The notes beneath the pieces are model-generated. The model saw nothing but the letters and a program-made list of their open reading frames with translations, was not told the DNA's origin and ran no database searches. A stretch of DNA of 64,000 nucleotides, from the NCBI GenBank assembly GCA_030144725.1, contig JASKMD010000009.1, positions 3,487,015 through 3,551,014 of the forward strand, read 5' to 3'. Source of the DNA: Haematococcus lacustris. Taxonomy: Eukaryota; Chlorophyta; Chlorophyceae; Chlamydomonadales; Haematococcaceae. The position numbers and the translations under genes were made by a program. How positions within the stretch are numbered: the first letter of the stretch is position 1; every line of letters starts with the position of its first letter. This document shows, in pieces, positions 45,399 through 56,200 of the stretch.

Positions 45399-48300
45399 AT
45401 GCTCGCGCGATTTGTCGAGGAGGTGCAGTGCAACAGTGCCGTGCTCAAGCTCTGCTCTGCTAAACAGGTCGTACCCGACGAGCTTCTGAAGCATGTCGCT
45501 CAACATTTGCACGACTCCCCCCATTACCTGGCTGCCGTGTCCGATATCACTGACCCATGTGTTGAGGTGGGAGCCAGAGGCCTTTCCCCGCCCCTTCCAG
45601 CTGCTGCTCCCTCAGCAAAAGCGAAGAAGTGGCAAGTCAGTGGAGCAGCGGGCAGTCAGTTTCTAGCTTTAAGATGTGGACACAAGACAAAGGACAGGTG
45701 GTTTCGAGATGTCTCTTCTCCAAGGAGCTTCAGCATTAACACTGCCAACCTTTCCAGCGACAAGCCATCCTTTCAAGGACACCCTCCCTTGTATGGCTTC
45801 TTCCTAATCCATCCCATCCCATGCTGCATGGCAATACCCCAGTGCAGCTCAGTGATGCAATTAGTGCACGTGCGCGCTGGACAGTTTCCTCAAAGCATGG
45901 TTGGCTGCTGGTCCTGGCGCAGGGTGTGGGGCCGGACCAGGCCAGGTCAGAGCGTGCCAGGCTGGCCGGCAACGCTGCGTACAAGCAGGGCCAGCTGCTC
46001 GAGGCCTTGCTGCACTACAATGGTCAGTGCCAGGTTGCCACACTGGACACGCACCGGCACACGCTCAGCTGAGGCCGCCTGCATCCGGTGCAACCACTGC
46101 TGCCCCCGCCTGCCTGCTCAGATGCCCTCAAGTGGTGTGCTTGCATGCCCCAAGCTCAACAACAGCAGCAGCAGGCGGCAGGGGTGCAGCAGGCAGTGGC
46201 AGCGCAGCAGGCAGTGTCCCGCCTGCACGCCAACCGCAGCCTGGTGCTCTTGAGGCTGGCTCAACCTGGCCTAGCGGTGCAGGAGGCAGACTGTGCTGTG
46301 TGCGCTGACCCAACCTCATACAAGGTGGGCAGCCGACTGTGGCAGCTGCAGCAATAGCAGCAACAGCAGCTGGGCTGGGCAGCAGCAGCAGTGGCAGCAG
46401 TGGCAGCAGGGGCAGCAGCAGCAGCGGTAGTGGCACACCGTCTTTGCCTGTCAGGAGTGCTGCCACACAGCCCTTCCATTTCATGTTGGTGCTTGAGGGC
46501 GCAGGCCTGAGGACTAAGCAAGGTGTGGCAGCTCAGCCCGTTTGCTAGGTGCTGCTGTCAGGCACTGCCTCCTGAGCCCTCAGCAAGCCTGAAGGGCTGA
46601 GCTCTGCTGCGCCTGATCACCATCATTACATTCAGATACAAAGCAGCAAGTGCCAAACAAGGGCCAGCCACACTGTGCTGAGCTGTGCTGCCCCCACTGC
46701 GCAGGCGCTGTACCGCCGCGCCAGTGCTCTGCGGGGCCGTGGCCTGCTGCAGGCAGCTGTGGAGGCCTGCCTGGCCGCCTTGCAGCTGCTGGCGCTGCCC
46801 CCGCTGACCTTGCAGGCAGCGGGCAGGGCCAGGCACAGCTTGCCAGTGCAGAGCAGCAGAGCAGGAGGAGGAGGAGGAGGAGGGGCTGATGAGGCGGCTG
46901 AAGTCAGCACACTGCTGGATCAACTGAGGCAGCAGCAGCAGGAGCAGCAGCAGCAGGGGTCAGAGCGGCAGGGGCTGGGGGAGCAGGAGGGGCAGCAGCA
47001 GGGGCGAGGTGGCCCGGAGGATGCTTCTGATGACCTTTTGGAGGAGGTGTGGGGTGCACCAGGTCCTCCCTCCTCCCCCTCTTGCCAAGTGCTGGGTTCT
47101 TCCTCCTGGCGCCCCCCCCCACCCTCCCCCACCCCCTCCTCCCCCACCGCCCCCCTCCACCCCGCCCACGACAGCCGCCGCCCCCATTGCAGCCCTCTCC
47201 CTCCCGGTTCAACCTCGCCCCCCACCCCCTCGCCACAGCTGCTGGCTTCAGGGTGGGGCCGCCACCTGCGTGCCTCCCAGGCCCTGTCCCCCGGCACGGA
47301 CCTGCTGCAGGAGCCGGCTGTGGCCTGTGTGCTGACCAAGGGGTGGGCCAGGAGCTGCCGCTGCTGCACCTGCGCCCACCTGCTGCCCCAGCTGCAGCAC
47401 CCAGGGCAGCCAGCAGGCCAGGCTGGATTGGGAGGCGGCAGCCAGCCAGGCAGGGCAGAGGGCGCGGAGGGCGACGTCAGCAGAGGCAAGGCAGACCAGC
47501 CTGGGGTCCCTGCCAGCCAAGGCAGAGTCCCCTCCAGGCCAACACTGCTGCTGCCCGTGTACTGCCCCTGCTGCCCCATGGTGAGCCACACGGCATGCAA
47601 GCTTGGAGCTGGCCTAGAGCTGGCCTACAGCCCTACTTAGCTGTCATGGTCCTGCATGCAAGCCAGGGACGGGGAGGACTCTAGCTGAGGCTGGATGGGG
47701 TGCTGAGGCTGAGCGGTGAGCAGGGGCTGAGGTAGGCAGGGGCTGAGGTAGGCAGGGAGGTGAGCAGGGGGGCCAGGCGCCAAGGGCCAGGGGGGCAGGG
47801 CTGGCCTGAACCTCGGTGACCTGCATCACCCCCTCTCTCACACTCCCACAGCCAGCCACCCCTCACCCCTCACCAGCTGCTGGGGGTAGGGGTGCCTCAT
47901 CAGGCGGGGGCCGACATGAGGCCACCAGCAGGTGCAGACCACCCCCCCTGCCACCTAACCTTTCTGTCTGACCCGCCATCTGCCATGCTGTGTCATGCTG
48001 CATGGCGGGTGGCAAGGAAGAGTGGGAAGGAAGGGTGGGAGGACTGCCATGGCTGTCCATAGCTGGTGCAGTGCCCGCTTCAGGACCCATCTTACCCAAA
48101 GTCCCTCCACATAAACAAACCAAGCTGTGTACTTCATCTGTGTGCTGCGTTGCGGTGATGTGGTGATGTGGTGTGGGAGGAACCCACAGTTATGCGCCCC
48201 AGCACATCAACACCACTGGCAGGGGCAGCAGGGTAGCAGGGGCAGGGGCAGTGGCAGGGTCAGCAGGGGCCCGTGGGGGCGGCAAGTGGGGGTTGCAGGG

Positions 48301-51300
48301 GCGGCGCCCTTGACGCGGTTCGTGGTGCTGAGCCGTGTGTGTGCGCCCCCTCTTGCCCCCCGCTGCCTGCAGGTCTTGTTCTGCAGCAGCGCCTGCCAGC
48401 GGGCTGAGCCCTGGCACCAGGCAGGGGGGCCGGAGTGCGGCCTGGCCTGGCCCCGGCTGCTGCCTGAGAGCGCGCTGCTGGCCCTGCGCCTGGCCCGCCT
48501 GCACGCAGCCCTGCACCAGGCGCTGGCCAGCCCACCAGCAGGAGTGCAGGAGAGGCAGCAAGCTGGGGAGGGGGAGGAGGGGCGGGAAGGGGGCCTGGGG
48601 CAGCCGGCAGCCGCAGCTGTGCCTGAGTGTGCTGATCAGGCGATGGTCAGGCTACTGCAGCGGTTGGAGTCCCTGGAGGGTCATGAGGCCAGCCACCCGC
48701 CCCACCAGCTGGTGGAGTGGTGCGTGCAGGCGGTGCTGGCCGCAGACGCCTGGGCGGCAGCCTGCACTGCAGCAGCCAAGCGTGGCTGGTCCGGGGTGGA
48801 GCCAAACAGGAGCCAGGGGCAAGGGGTACAGGCCTCAAGGGCAGGGGCTGAAGGGGCAGGGGCCGCAGGGGCAGGGGTCTCAGGGGCAGCAGGGGCAGCA
48901 GGGGCAGCAGGGGCAGCAGGGGCAGCAGGGGCAGCAGGGGCAGCAGGGGCAGCAGGGGCAGCAGGGGCAGCAGGGGCAGCAGGGGCAGCAGGGGCAGCAG
49001 GGGCAGCAGGGGCAGCAGGGGCAGCAGGGGCAGCAGGGGCAGCAGGGGCAGCAGGGGCAGCAGGGGCAGCAGGGGCAGCAGGGGCAGCAGGGGCAGCAGG
49101 GGCAGCAGGGGCAGCAGGGGCAGCAGGGGCAGCAGGGGCAGCAGGGGCAGCAGGGGCAGCAGGGGCAGCAGGGGCAGCAGGGGCAGCAGGGGCGGGTAGT
49201 CCTGGTCTGAGCCCAGCAGTGGTCCAGGCACTAGGCAAGGGGGGGCGAGTGGGGGCCGGGGCAGTGCTGCGCTGGCTGTGCCGCCTGGCAGTCAATGGCG
49301 TGGCCCTCAAGAGTGTCAGCCCGGGCCAGGGGGACCGAGCAGCCTGCTATGTGCTGAAGCCCTGCCCTACTAGCCACCCACCTGCACACCCTCCCACCAC
49401 CACCATCACCAGGCAGGGGGCTGGACCCGGACGGCATGATGCCGTGGCAGCCCCCGCCCGGACGCCTGCCCCTGCCCCCCCCCCTGCCAGCAGCTCCCAG
49501 CTGGTCCTGCAGCCCCCTACACCCCACCTGCACTGCACCGCCACCTGGCTGGACTGGGATGTGGATGTGGGCTCAGGGGGCGGGCCTGGCTGGTGGGGCC
49601 TGGCGCTGTTCCCCCTGGCTGCAGCCTTCAACCACTCCTGCTGCCCAAACGTCAGCCTGAGGTGCGCCTTAGGGGGGGCAGGGGGCAGGGGGCAGGGGTC
49701 AGGGCAGGGAGGTGTGAGTCAGTGTGGGCCTGAGGTGAGCTTGGTTGGTCAGTGAGCGACAATGCCTTCCTGTTCAACTGATCAGGGCGTAGTCAACATC
49801 AGCCTGGGAACTGGACCCAGCCTCCAAACACAGGGACTGCAGAGCTTCCAACCTTTCTCAACATGGTCAACGTGTAGTTGGTGGAGGGGAAGGGGGCCTG
49901 TGGGGCAGGGAAAGGATGTACAGGGGCCGAGGGGCACCCAGGCATAGCTCAGGCAAGACTGTCTCACTCCTTCTCCAACCCTTACCCGACTGTTCTCGCA
50001 GGTTTTCAGGCAACCGCCTAACCGCCCGTGCCTCCCAGCCCCTAGCCCAGGGCCAGCAGGCCTTCATCAGCTACGGCCCCCAGGCAGGACAGCACTCCCC
50101 CCGCCAGCGAGCCCACACCCTGGCCGCCCACTACTGCTTCACCTGCACCTGCCCAGCCTGCACCAGGGGGGGCGGCGGCAGCAGCGGGGGGGAGGGGGGG
50201 CTGGAGGGCCTGTGGGGCCCCTGGCGCTCTGGCCTGCGCTGCCGCCATGCCCAGCTCCAGACCCCCTCCCCCCCTCCCAACACGCCCTCCACCCCCTCCC
50301 TCTCTGCTGCCCAAGCCACCACCTGCTGCTGCGGGGGCTGGCTGCCGGCTGACACCTCCCCCCTAGCCCTCCTGGCTGGCTCCAGCGAGCCGAGGGTGAC
50401 CCAGGCAAACTCCTTTGGCAACAGCTGGTCGCAGGCTGCTGGGCCCCCTGCAGCACGTGCCGCAGGCAGCGGGGCGGGGCAGCTGCACCTGGAGCGCAGC
50501 CAGGGGCAGCAGCAGCAGCAGCAGCAGCAGGGGCTGGGGAAGGGCTGGGGGGCTGTGGCTGAGAAGCTGCCTAGTAGCTGCCCTGTGTGCCGCCGCCCGC
50601 CCTCTGCTGCCCACCTGGCCCACAGCACCCAGCTGCTGGAGGCCGCAGCGGCGTGTGAGCGTCAGGCAGAGGTGGCCTCAGCCCAGCTGCCCTCCCCCTG
50701 CCTGGCAGCCTTGGCTCACCTGGTGGCTGACTGCAGCGAGGCGGGCCTGCAGCAGCTCGCCACTGATTGGCCGAGGCTGGCCAGCGTGCCGCAGCAGCGC
50801 CTGCAGCAGGGAGAGCAACAGGGAGAGCACTCAGAGGGAGAGCAGCAGGGAGGGCAACAGGGGCAGCAGGCAGGCCAGAGGCGGCAGGCAGGGCCTGGCC
50901 GGCCTGACCCACTGCCAGCGCCCCCCTGCTGCACCACTGAGCCAGGTGCTGTTGCTGCGGGCCTTGACCGCGTTGCTGAGCTGCTGGAGCAGGGCTGGGC
51001 GCTGCAGCAGCAGGTGCTGCACCCAGCCAACCTGCTACTGGGGGCCTCAGCTCACAGGGCAGCCAGGGCAGCCAGGCTGGCCGCCGCCGCCACCGCCCTG
51101 GCAGCCCTGGCAAGCCGCAGCACATCCGCTGATGCAGGGAGCGGTGGACCCCACACATCCGCTGCTCCAGGCAGGGGTCAGCCTGGAGGTCCTGGGAGAA
51201 ACCTGGTGGCGGGCGAGGCTGGTGCCGCGCACCCCCCTGCCCCTCCCGTACCCGCCGGCGCTCCTGGGTCTGTGTCTCCGGACCTGGCTGCCCTCAGGCG

Positions 51301-51640
51301 GCGCAGCGTGGCGCTGGCTCGGCGCAGTTTGGGTCTGTCCTCGTGCAGCCTGGCGGTCCTGGCGCATCACTACCTGCCCAGCAGCACCCAGGTGGCTCAT
51401 GAGCAGCTGGAGCTGGCCGGCGGCATGCGGCTGTTGGCGCTGCTGCTGCAGCTGGAGGCGGGGCGAGGCCAGCCTGGAGAGGGGGGTGGGGCGGCCGCGC
51501 ATGTCGGTCAAGAGGGACAGCAGCAAGAAGGGGGGGGAGGTGGGTGGGGGGACAATGGGGAGGTGCCGCAGCTGGGTCTTACGGCGGCCAGTGTGGAGGC
51601 GGGCGCCAGGTTCGTGTTGTGGACACACTTTGGTCCGTGA
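45399..51640 (+). CDS. SMYD4-like TPR-MYND-SET protein (putative lysine methyltransferase)
   Basis: Six exons, 45399-45566, 45923-46022, 46122-46324, 46705-47580, 48373-49661 and 50002-51640, all in phase; 1,424 residues, much longer than animal SMYD4 (about 800) because of low-complexity inserts. In order: TPR-like helices (ARLAGNAAYKQGQLLEALLHYNDALKW; ALYRRASALRGRGLLQAA); first SET segment (GRHLRASQALSPGTDLLQE); a MYND zinc finger whose second half reads YCPCCPMVLFCSSAC and WHQAGGPEC; the SET core NHSCCPNVSLR; ISYGP; a post-SET cysteine cluster (YCFTCTCPACTRG); and C-terminal helices (LARRSLGLSSCSLAVLAHHY). SET enzymes use NHSCxPN and the Tyr of SYGP for S-adenosylmethionine and substrate binding; both are present. 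Exon 5 contains an in-frame 9-bp repeat coding for about 105 residues of Ala-Gly. The large low-complexity inserts could hide unrecognised introns. Confidence 0.85.
48877..49192. repeat. In-frame (GGGGCAGCA)n coding minisatellite
   Basis: About 35 almost perfect 9-bp copies inside exon 5 of the SMYD4-like gene, in the frame that codes for repeated Gly-Ala-Ala. The other + frames give Gly-Gln and Arg-Gly-Ser runs. It lies between the MYND finger and the SET core. The near-perfect homogeneity suggests recent expansion. Confidence 0.95.
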
Positions 51641-52183
51641 CTGCCAGGCTGAGTAGCTCATTGAGCACTGCTTTATGTGCATGAAGAGCATGCCGTGAGG
51701 AGCATGGTATGTGGAGCATGAGGGGCATGGCGTCTGGTGCTTCTCTTTAAACTTGTCGACTACCATTGTCACTGATTCCTTAAGTCTCATTGTCACAATG
51801 GTAGTCACTTAAGGAATCTCTGTGTATAAAGTTCTCAACACCATTGACGCCGGCATGGCCTGGCTGCTTGACCTGGCTGCTTAGCCTGGCTGCTTGACCA
51901 TAGCAGGGGCCTGGATTGTGGGCTGATGGGGCTGGTGCTTACAGCACGGCTTGAGTTGTACAACTGCCAGACTGAGAGGCTTGCGGAGTCAAGGCTGTGT
52001 GCCGGGTCGTGTTAAAGTTGTGTCTGACAGCCTAGGTGCATTGTTGACCGTGTGACACTATGTCTTAATTGTGTCGACCTGCAGTGCCTATGTGATGATT
52101 CAACGCCCCAGGGGCCCCTCTGTCGACGAGAGGGCAGGCAAGCAGCTTCCGAAGCATTGGGTCACAAAAGGAAACCGAACTGT
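51641..52183. other. 3' flank of the SMYD4-like gene
   Basis: No gene seen apart from the inverted-repeat pair at 51758-51818. A cluster of GAGCATG/GGGCATG units at about 51685-51730 precedes that pair. Confidence 0.4.
51758..51818. repeat. Two interleaved perfect 12-bp inverted repeats
   Basis: Order A-B-A'-B': A GACTACCATTGT (51758-51769), B GATTCCTTAAGT (51774-51785), A' ACAATGGTAGTC (51795-51806), B' ACTTAAGGAATC (51807-51818). A pairs with A' and B with B', but the two stems interlock, so an RNA could form one or the other hairpin. Both arms are perfect. It lies about 120 nt past the SMYD4-like stop, probably in its 3' UTR or just beyond. Confidence 0.8.
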
Positions 52184-52861
52184 GGCCCTGTTCGCACTCG
52201 ATTCGTTTTTCTATATTCGATGTCGTTGACGGTTAACTGGTTAACTGCCGCGCTTTAGTTGGCTAGCTTCGTCCGCGGGGGCTGCTGCGTCTGAGTCCGC
52301 GGGGCCTGCAACATACGCAGCAACTGGGCCTGCTGTAGCTGCGTCCGAGCATGAGGGGCCTGTTGCGTCTTTGTCTGTGCTCGGGCCTATAAGAAGAGAC
52401 ACAGGTATGCCTACATCTGTGCCAGAGTTGGCGGGTTGGGCTGAGATCGATGCATTTGTCGCAACAGACTTCCCGCTCGGCTACCCTGCTCCCCGCTCGG
52501 CTAGATGGACAGAAGGCACGGTGACTCCTGACGCCTGCTCGGCTCCCTTCTTGAAAGATGCCTTCACCAGAATCAACTGACCCGTCATTCTTCATCATTC
52601 TAGCCCCGATTCAAACGCGGCGGACATGATGAAGCGTGACGGGCGGGTACTGTCGTTAAAGTGCACGAACCGACGAAACCGACCGCCCCTCGCTGTCTCC
52701 TTTTGGGCTGCTGAGCAGCTCCTCAGACTGCTGTGATTGCGGGGTCTGATCGTGCTGGGTCACAACGAACAGCTACGCAGCCAGTGGCTCGGAACGGGAA
52801 AAAGTGCGTCGGTTGGCCGCGAATAATTCAAAATACAAAATTTGCGAGTGCGAACAGGGCC
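52184..52861. mobile_element. 678-bp TIR transposon with 3-bp TSD (PIF/Harbinger- or Tourist-like MITE)
   Basis: Perfect 17-bp terminal inverted repeats GGCCCTGTTCGCACTCG (52184-52200 and 52845-52861), flanked on both sides by TGT (52181-52183 and 52862-52864). A GGCCCTGTT-type end with a 3-bp target duplication fits the PIF/Harbinger superfamily, although that superfamily usually duplicates TWA. The interior has one 69-codon ORF (52371-52580) with no recognisable transposase motif, so the copy is non-autonomous. Confidence 0.75.
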
Positions 52862-53203
52862 TGTCTGTCTGAAAAAGCAATGTAAACAAGCTCCCCGGCC
52901 TCTCCATCGCCATAGTCAAGAGACAGCACGCTCGACTCCAGTCCAGGTCCTCCTGTCAGGGCCTATCTAGTAGCGCTCTATCTAGAGGCTAACTAGCAGG
53001 GGCTCTGTAATACAAATGCTACGGCATGGCAGGGCCACCGCAACAAAGCATCACCTAGCATCCACATTTGCTTTAAGAGCTAGCAGCTGTGGAGCAATCA
53101 GCTGATTGTGCCGCTGCAGCCCATGCCTGCCCCTTAACGACTGCTTCCAGTGCTGGTGGTGTGGGCCAGGCCAGGCGGGCCAGGCCAGGCAGCAGTGCCG
53201 CCG

Positions 53204-56200
53204 CTATGTTGGGGCCAACACAGTCGCCGCCACCTCCACTGCCTCCGCGGCCTGCCTGCTGCGTGCCGCCTGCCTGCGCTCCTCCAGCGTCTGGCGTGCC
53301 AGGGCCACAGGCTCAGCCAGGGGGTGGCTGGGCACATACACCTTGCACTGCGGCCGGAAGTCACAGAACCTGCGGGGCAGCAGGGTGAGGGGGGTGGCGT
53401 GGAGGCAGAGGGAGGAAGAGCGGAGTAAGGAAGAGCGGAGTAAGGAAGAGCGGAATAAGGAAGAGCGCAAGGAGGAAGAGCAGCGGGCCCTAGGATGTCA
53501 GCATCAACACAATGGGAGAGGCTGGCTGCACTGGTGCCATGTTGGTGGGGTGGCTGGTCAGTAGGTGCGCGTGTGAAGGGTACAGAGCGGCACATTTGCA
53601 ATGCAACAGCAGCAGGAAGACGGGAGAGGGGCATGGGGCTGAAGGCAGGTCAAGTCAGGTCAGGTCCGAGTGGCACTACAGCCTGCAAGACGTGATGGAC
53701 AGCTGGTGGCAGCTAGGAGCAGGCTCCCACTCACTTGCACTTGAAGCTGCCCTTGGGTGCCGCCTGGGGCTCTGCCCTGCCCTGCCACAGGTCCAGGGCC
53801 GCCTCCAGCCGCTCCTCCAGCCACTGCCCATCGAACTCCACCTCCTCGTCCTTCAGCCGCTCAAACCGGTCCTCCTGCAACCAGCCAGGCGCCATACAGC
53901 CCTGTCAGCAGGCAGGGCACGGCCTGACCCATGCCTGGCTGCATGCACACCCCTAGGCACCTGGTGCCTCCTGGCCAGGCACCCCTAGGCGCCCTCACCT
54001 GCCACCCTGCCCTTGCATCACCCCAGTCAACCCCTGCCCTTGCATCACCCCAGTCATCCCCTGCCCTTGCATCACCCCAGTCAACCCCTGCCCTTGCATC
54101 ACCCCAGTCAACCCCTGCCCTTGCATCACCCCAGTCAACCCCTGCCCTTGCATCACCCCAGTCAACCCCTGCCCTTGCATCACCCCAGTCAACCCCTGCC
54201 CTTGCATCACCCCAGTCAACCCCTGCCCTTGCATCACCCCAGTCAACCCCTGCCCTTGCATCACCCCAGTCAACCCCTGCCCTTGCATCACCCCAGTCAA
54301 CCCCTGCCCTTGCATCACCCCAGTCAACCCCTGCCCTTGCATCACCCCAGTCAACCCCTGCCCTTGCATCACCCCAGTCAACCCCTGCCCTTGCATCACC
54401 CCAGTCAACCCTCCCCAACCTTGTTGCCACAGTCGCCCCTACAACCTGCAGCTCTGCGCAAGGAGTGGACACTGCCTGCCTGCCCCTGCCCTCCTGCCAC
54501 ACTAACCTCGACCACCTGCTACCATGCCTACCACTGCCTGCCTGCCTGAACTGCCCACCTGCCACAAATACTCCAGCTTGTGGTGTGTCCCAGGCGGCGG
54601 CAGCAGCCGCAGGCTGCCATGCAGCAGCTGGATTGCGTCAGCCAACGTGATGGGGGGAGTGGCCGCCTGGGCTGGTAGCCCCCCCGCCACATCAGCTTGG
54701 CTGGGCGCCTCCGGCGAGCTCGGCGAGGGGGTTTGGGGGCTTACCCTGCCGTCGTCACTTGCTTGCTCAGACCCAGACTGACTGCTGGCTGCTGCTGGCT
54801 GGGCGTGTTGAGGGGGGTTGGGCAGGTCTACGCCCTGGGAGACTGGCACTGCTGGTGGCTGTGCTGTATCCAGTGCACCTTGTGCTGGGCCTAACGTCAG
54901 TGCCGGCATGGCTGAGGCTGCGGTCTCAGCCAGGTCCAGGGCAGGAGCTGGTGCTGGTGGGTCTGACGGCTGCTCTGGCTGCGCCTGGCTGCTGCCTGGG
55001 CTGTGCGCGGACTGGGCTTGCTGGTCTGCCAGCAGCAGCGCCATGTGCGCCGCTAGAGAGGGACCCAGGGGCCGTTGCGGGTCCAGCCCGACATGACCTG
55101 GCCAGCAGCCACCGCCACAAGAGCCAAATGAGGCCGAGTGAAGTCAGGTCAGGTCAGGTCAGGTCAGGTCAGGTCAGGTCAGGTCAGGTCAGGTCAGGTC
55201 AGGTCAGGTCAGGTCAGGTCAGGTCAGGTCAGGTCAGGTCAGGTCAGGTCAGGTCAGGTCAGGTCAGGTCAGGTCAGGTCAGGTCAGGTCAGGTCAGGTC
55301 AGGTCAGGTCAGGTCAGGTCAGGTCAGGTCAGGTCAGCCACCGTTTATAGAGCCAAACGAGTTGAGGGGGACACATCACACCCCTGAACTTCAGGCATGC
55401 ACCTGGCATCTGCTGTGGGGAGGGGCTGTGAGCACCTGGGTCAGGGGGAGCTCAGCATGCTCTGGGGCACCGCCCGCTACAGCTTTGACACTGACCCAGC
55501 CACCTTGTGGCCAGCCACCTTTCCCAGCCTGCAACCAACATCCCGCCACCCCCTGCCAGCACCCGCCACCCCTACACAACAGGTGCAGCATGGGGAGGTG
55601 GCGGTCTGCCTCCCCGCACAACCTGCGTGACCCTGCGCCGTCCCCCTTAGGCCAGGGTCACATAGGTGGTGGATGGGTCGGACGCCCCCCTCCCCAGGTG
55701 TGTGACCCTCGGCTGCCCTGCCTCAGCCAGCAGCAGCGGGCCGCTGCCCCTCACTTGTGGACACCCTGAACAGGTACTCGTGCAGCTGCGGCAGCGTGAG
55801 GGAGCGGAAGGAGTCGTACATCACCTGGTACATGCACACCTGCAGGCAGCAGGGGAGGCGGCGGCCTGAGCTGACAGGGGCTTAGGTGGAGCCAGTGCAG
55901 GGCTGCAGCCTCCCAGGGGCCTCAGGGGCCAAGGTGGTGCTGAGGTACACCATGCTGTGCTGTTGGTGGCATTTGGGGCTAGAGATGGGTTTCCGCTGCA
56001 GCAAATACATGCACAGTGCTGGGAAGGCCTGCCCCGCCTTTTAATGCTGCCCTCTTGCGTTGGCAGCAGCAGGGGCAGCACAATCAGCTGCAGCACCTGC
56101 CACCTCTGCCCCTGCATGCCCTTGCCTGTAGGCGTGCAGTGGTGACCTGCTCGGCTGGCGGCTTCTCCTTCTTCCTCCGCGTCTTTGTCTCAGTCATGCT

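Noticed and set aside
51758..51818. Classical H-type pseudoknot
   Set aside because: There is no nucleotide between A' and B' to cross a 12-bp stem, so both stems are unlikely to form together; alternative hairpins are more plausible.
54001..54415. Regular 27-bp units resembling a CRISPR array or a repeat protein
   Set aside because: There are no spacers, and the EXO5 exons on either side join in phase across it, so it is an intronic VNTR.
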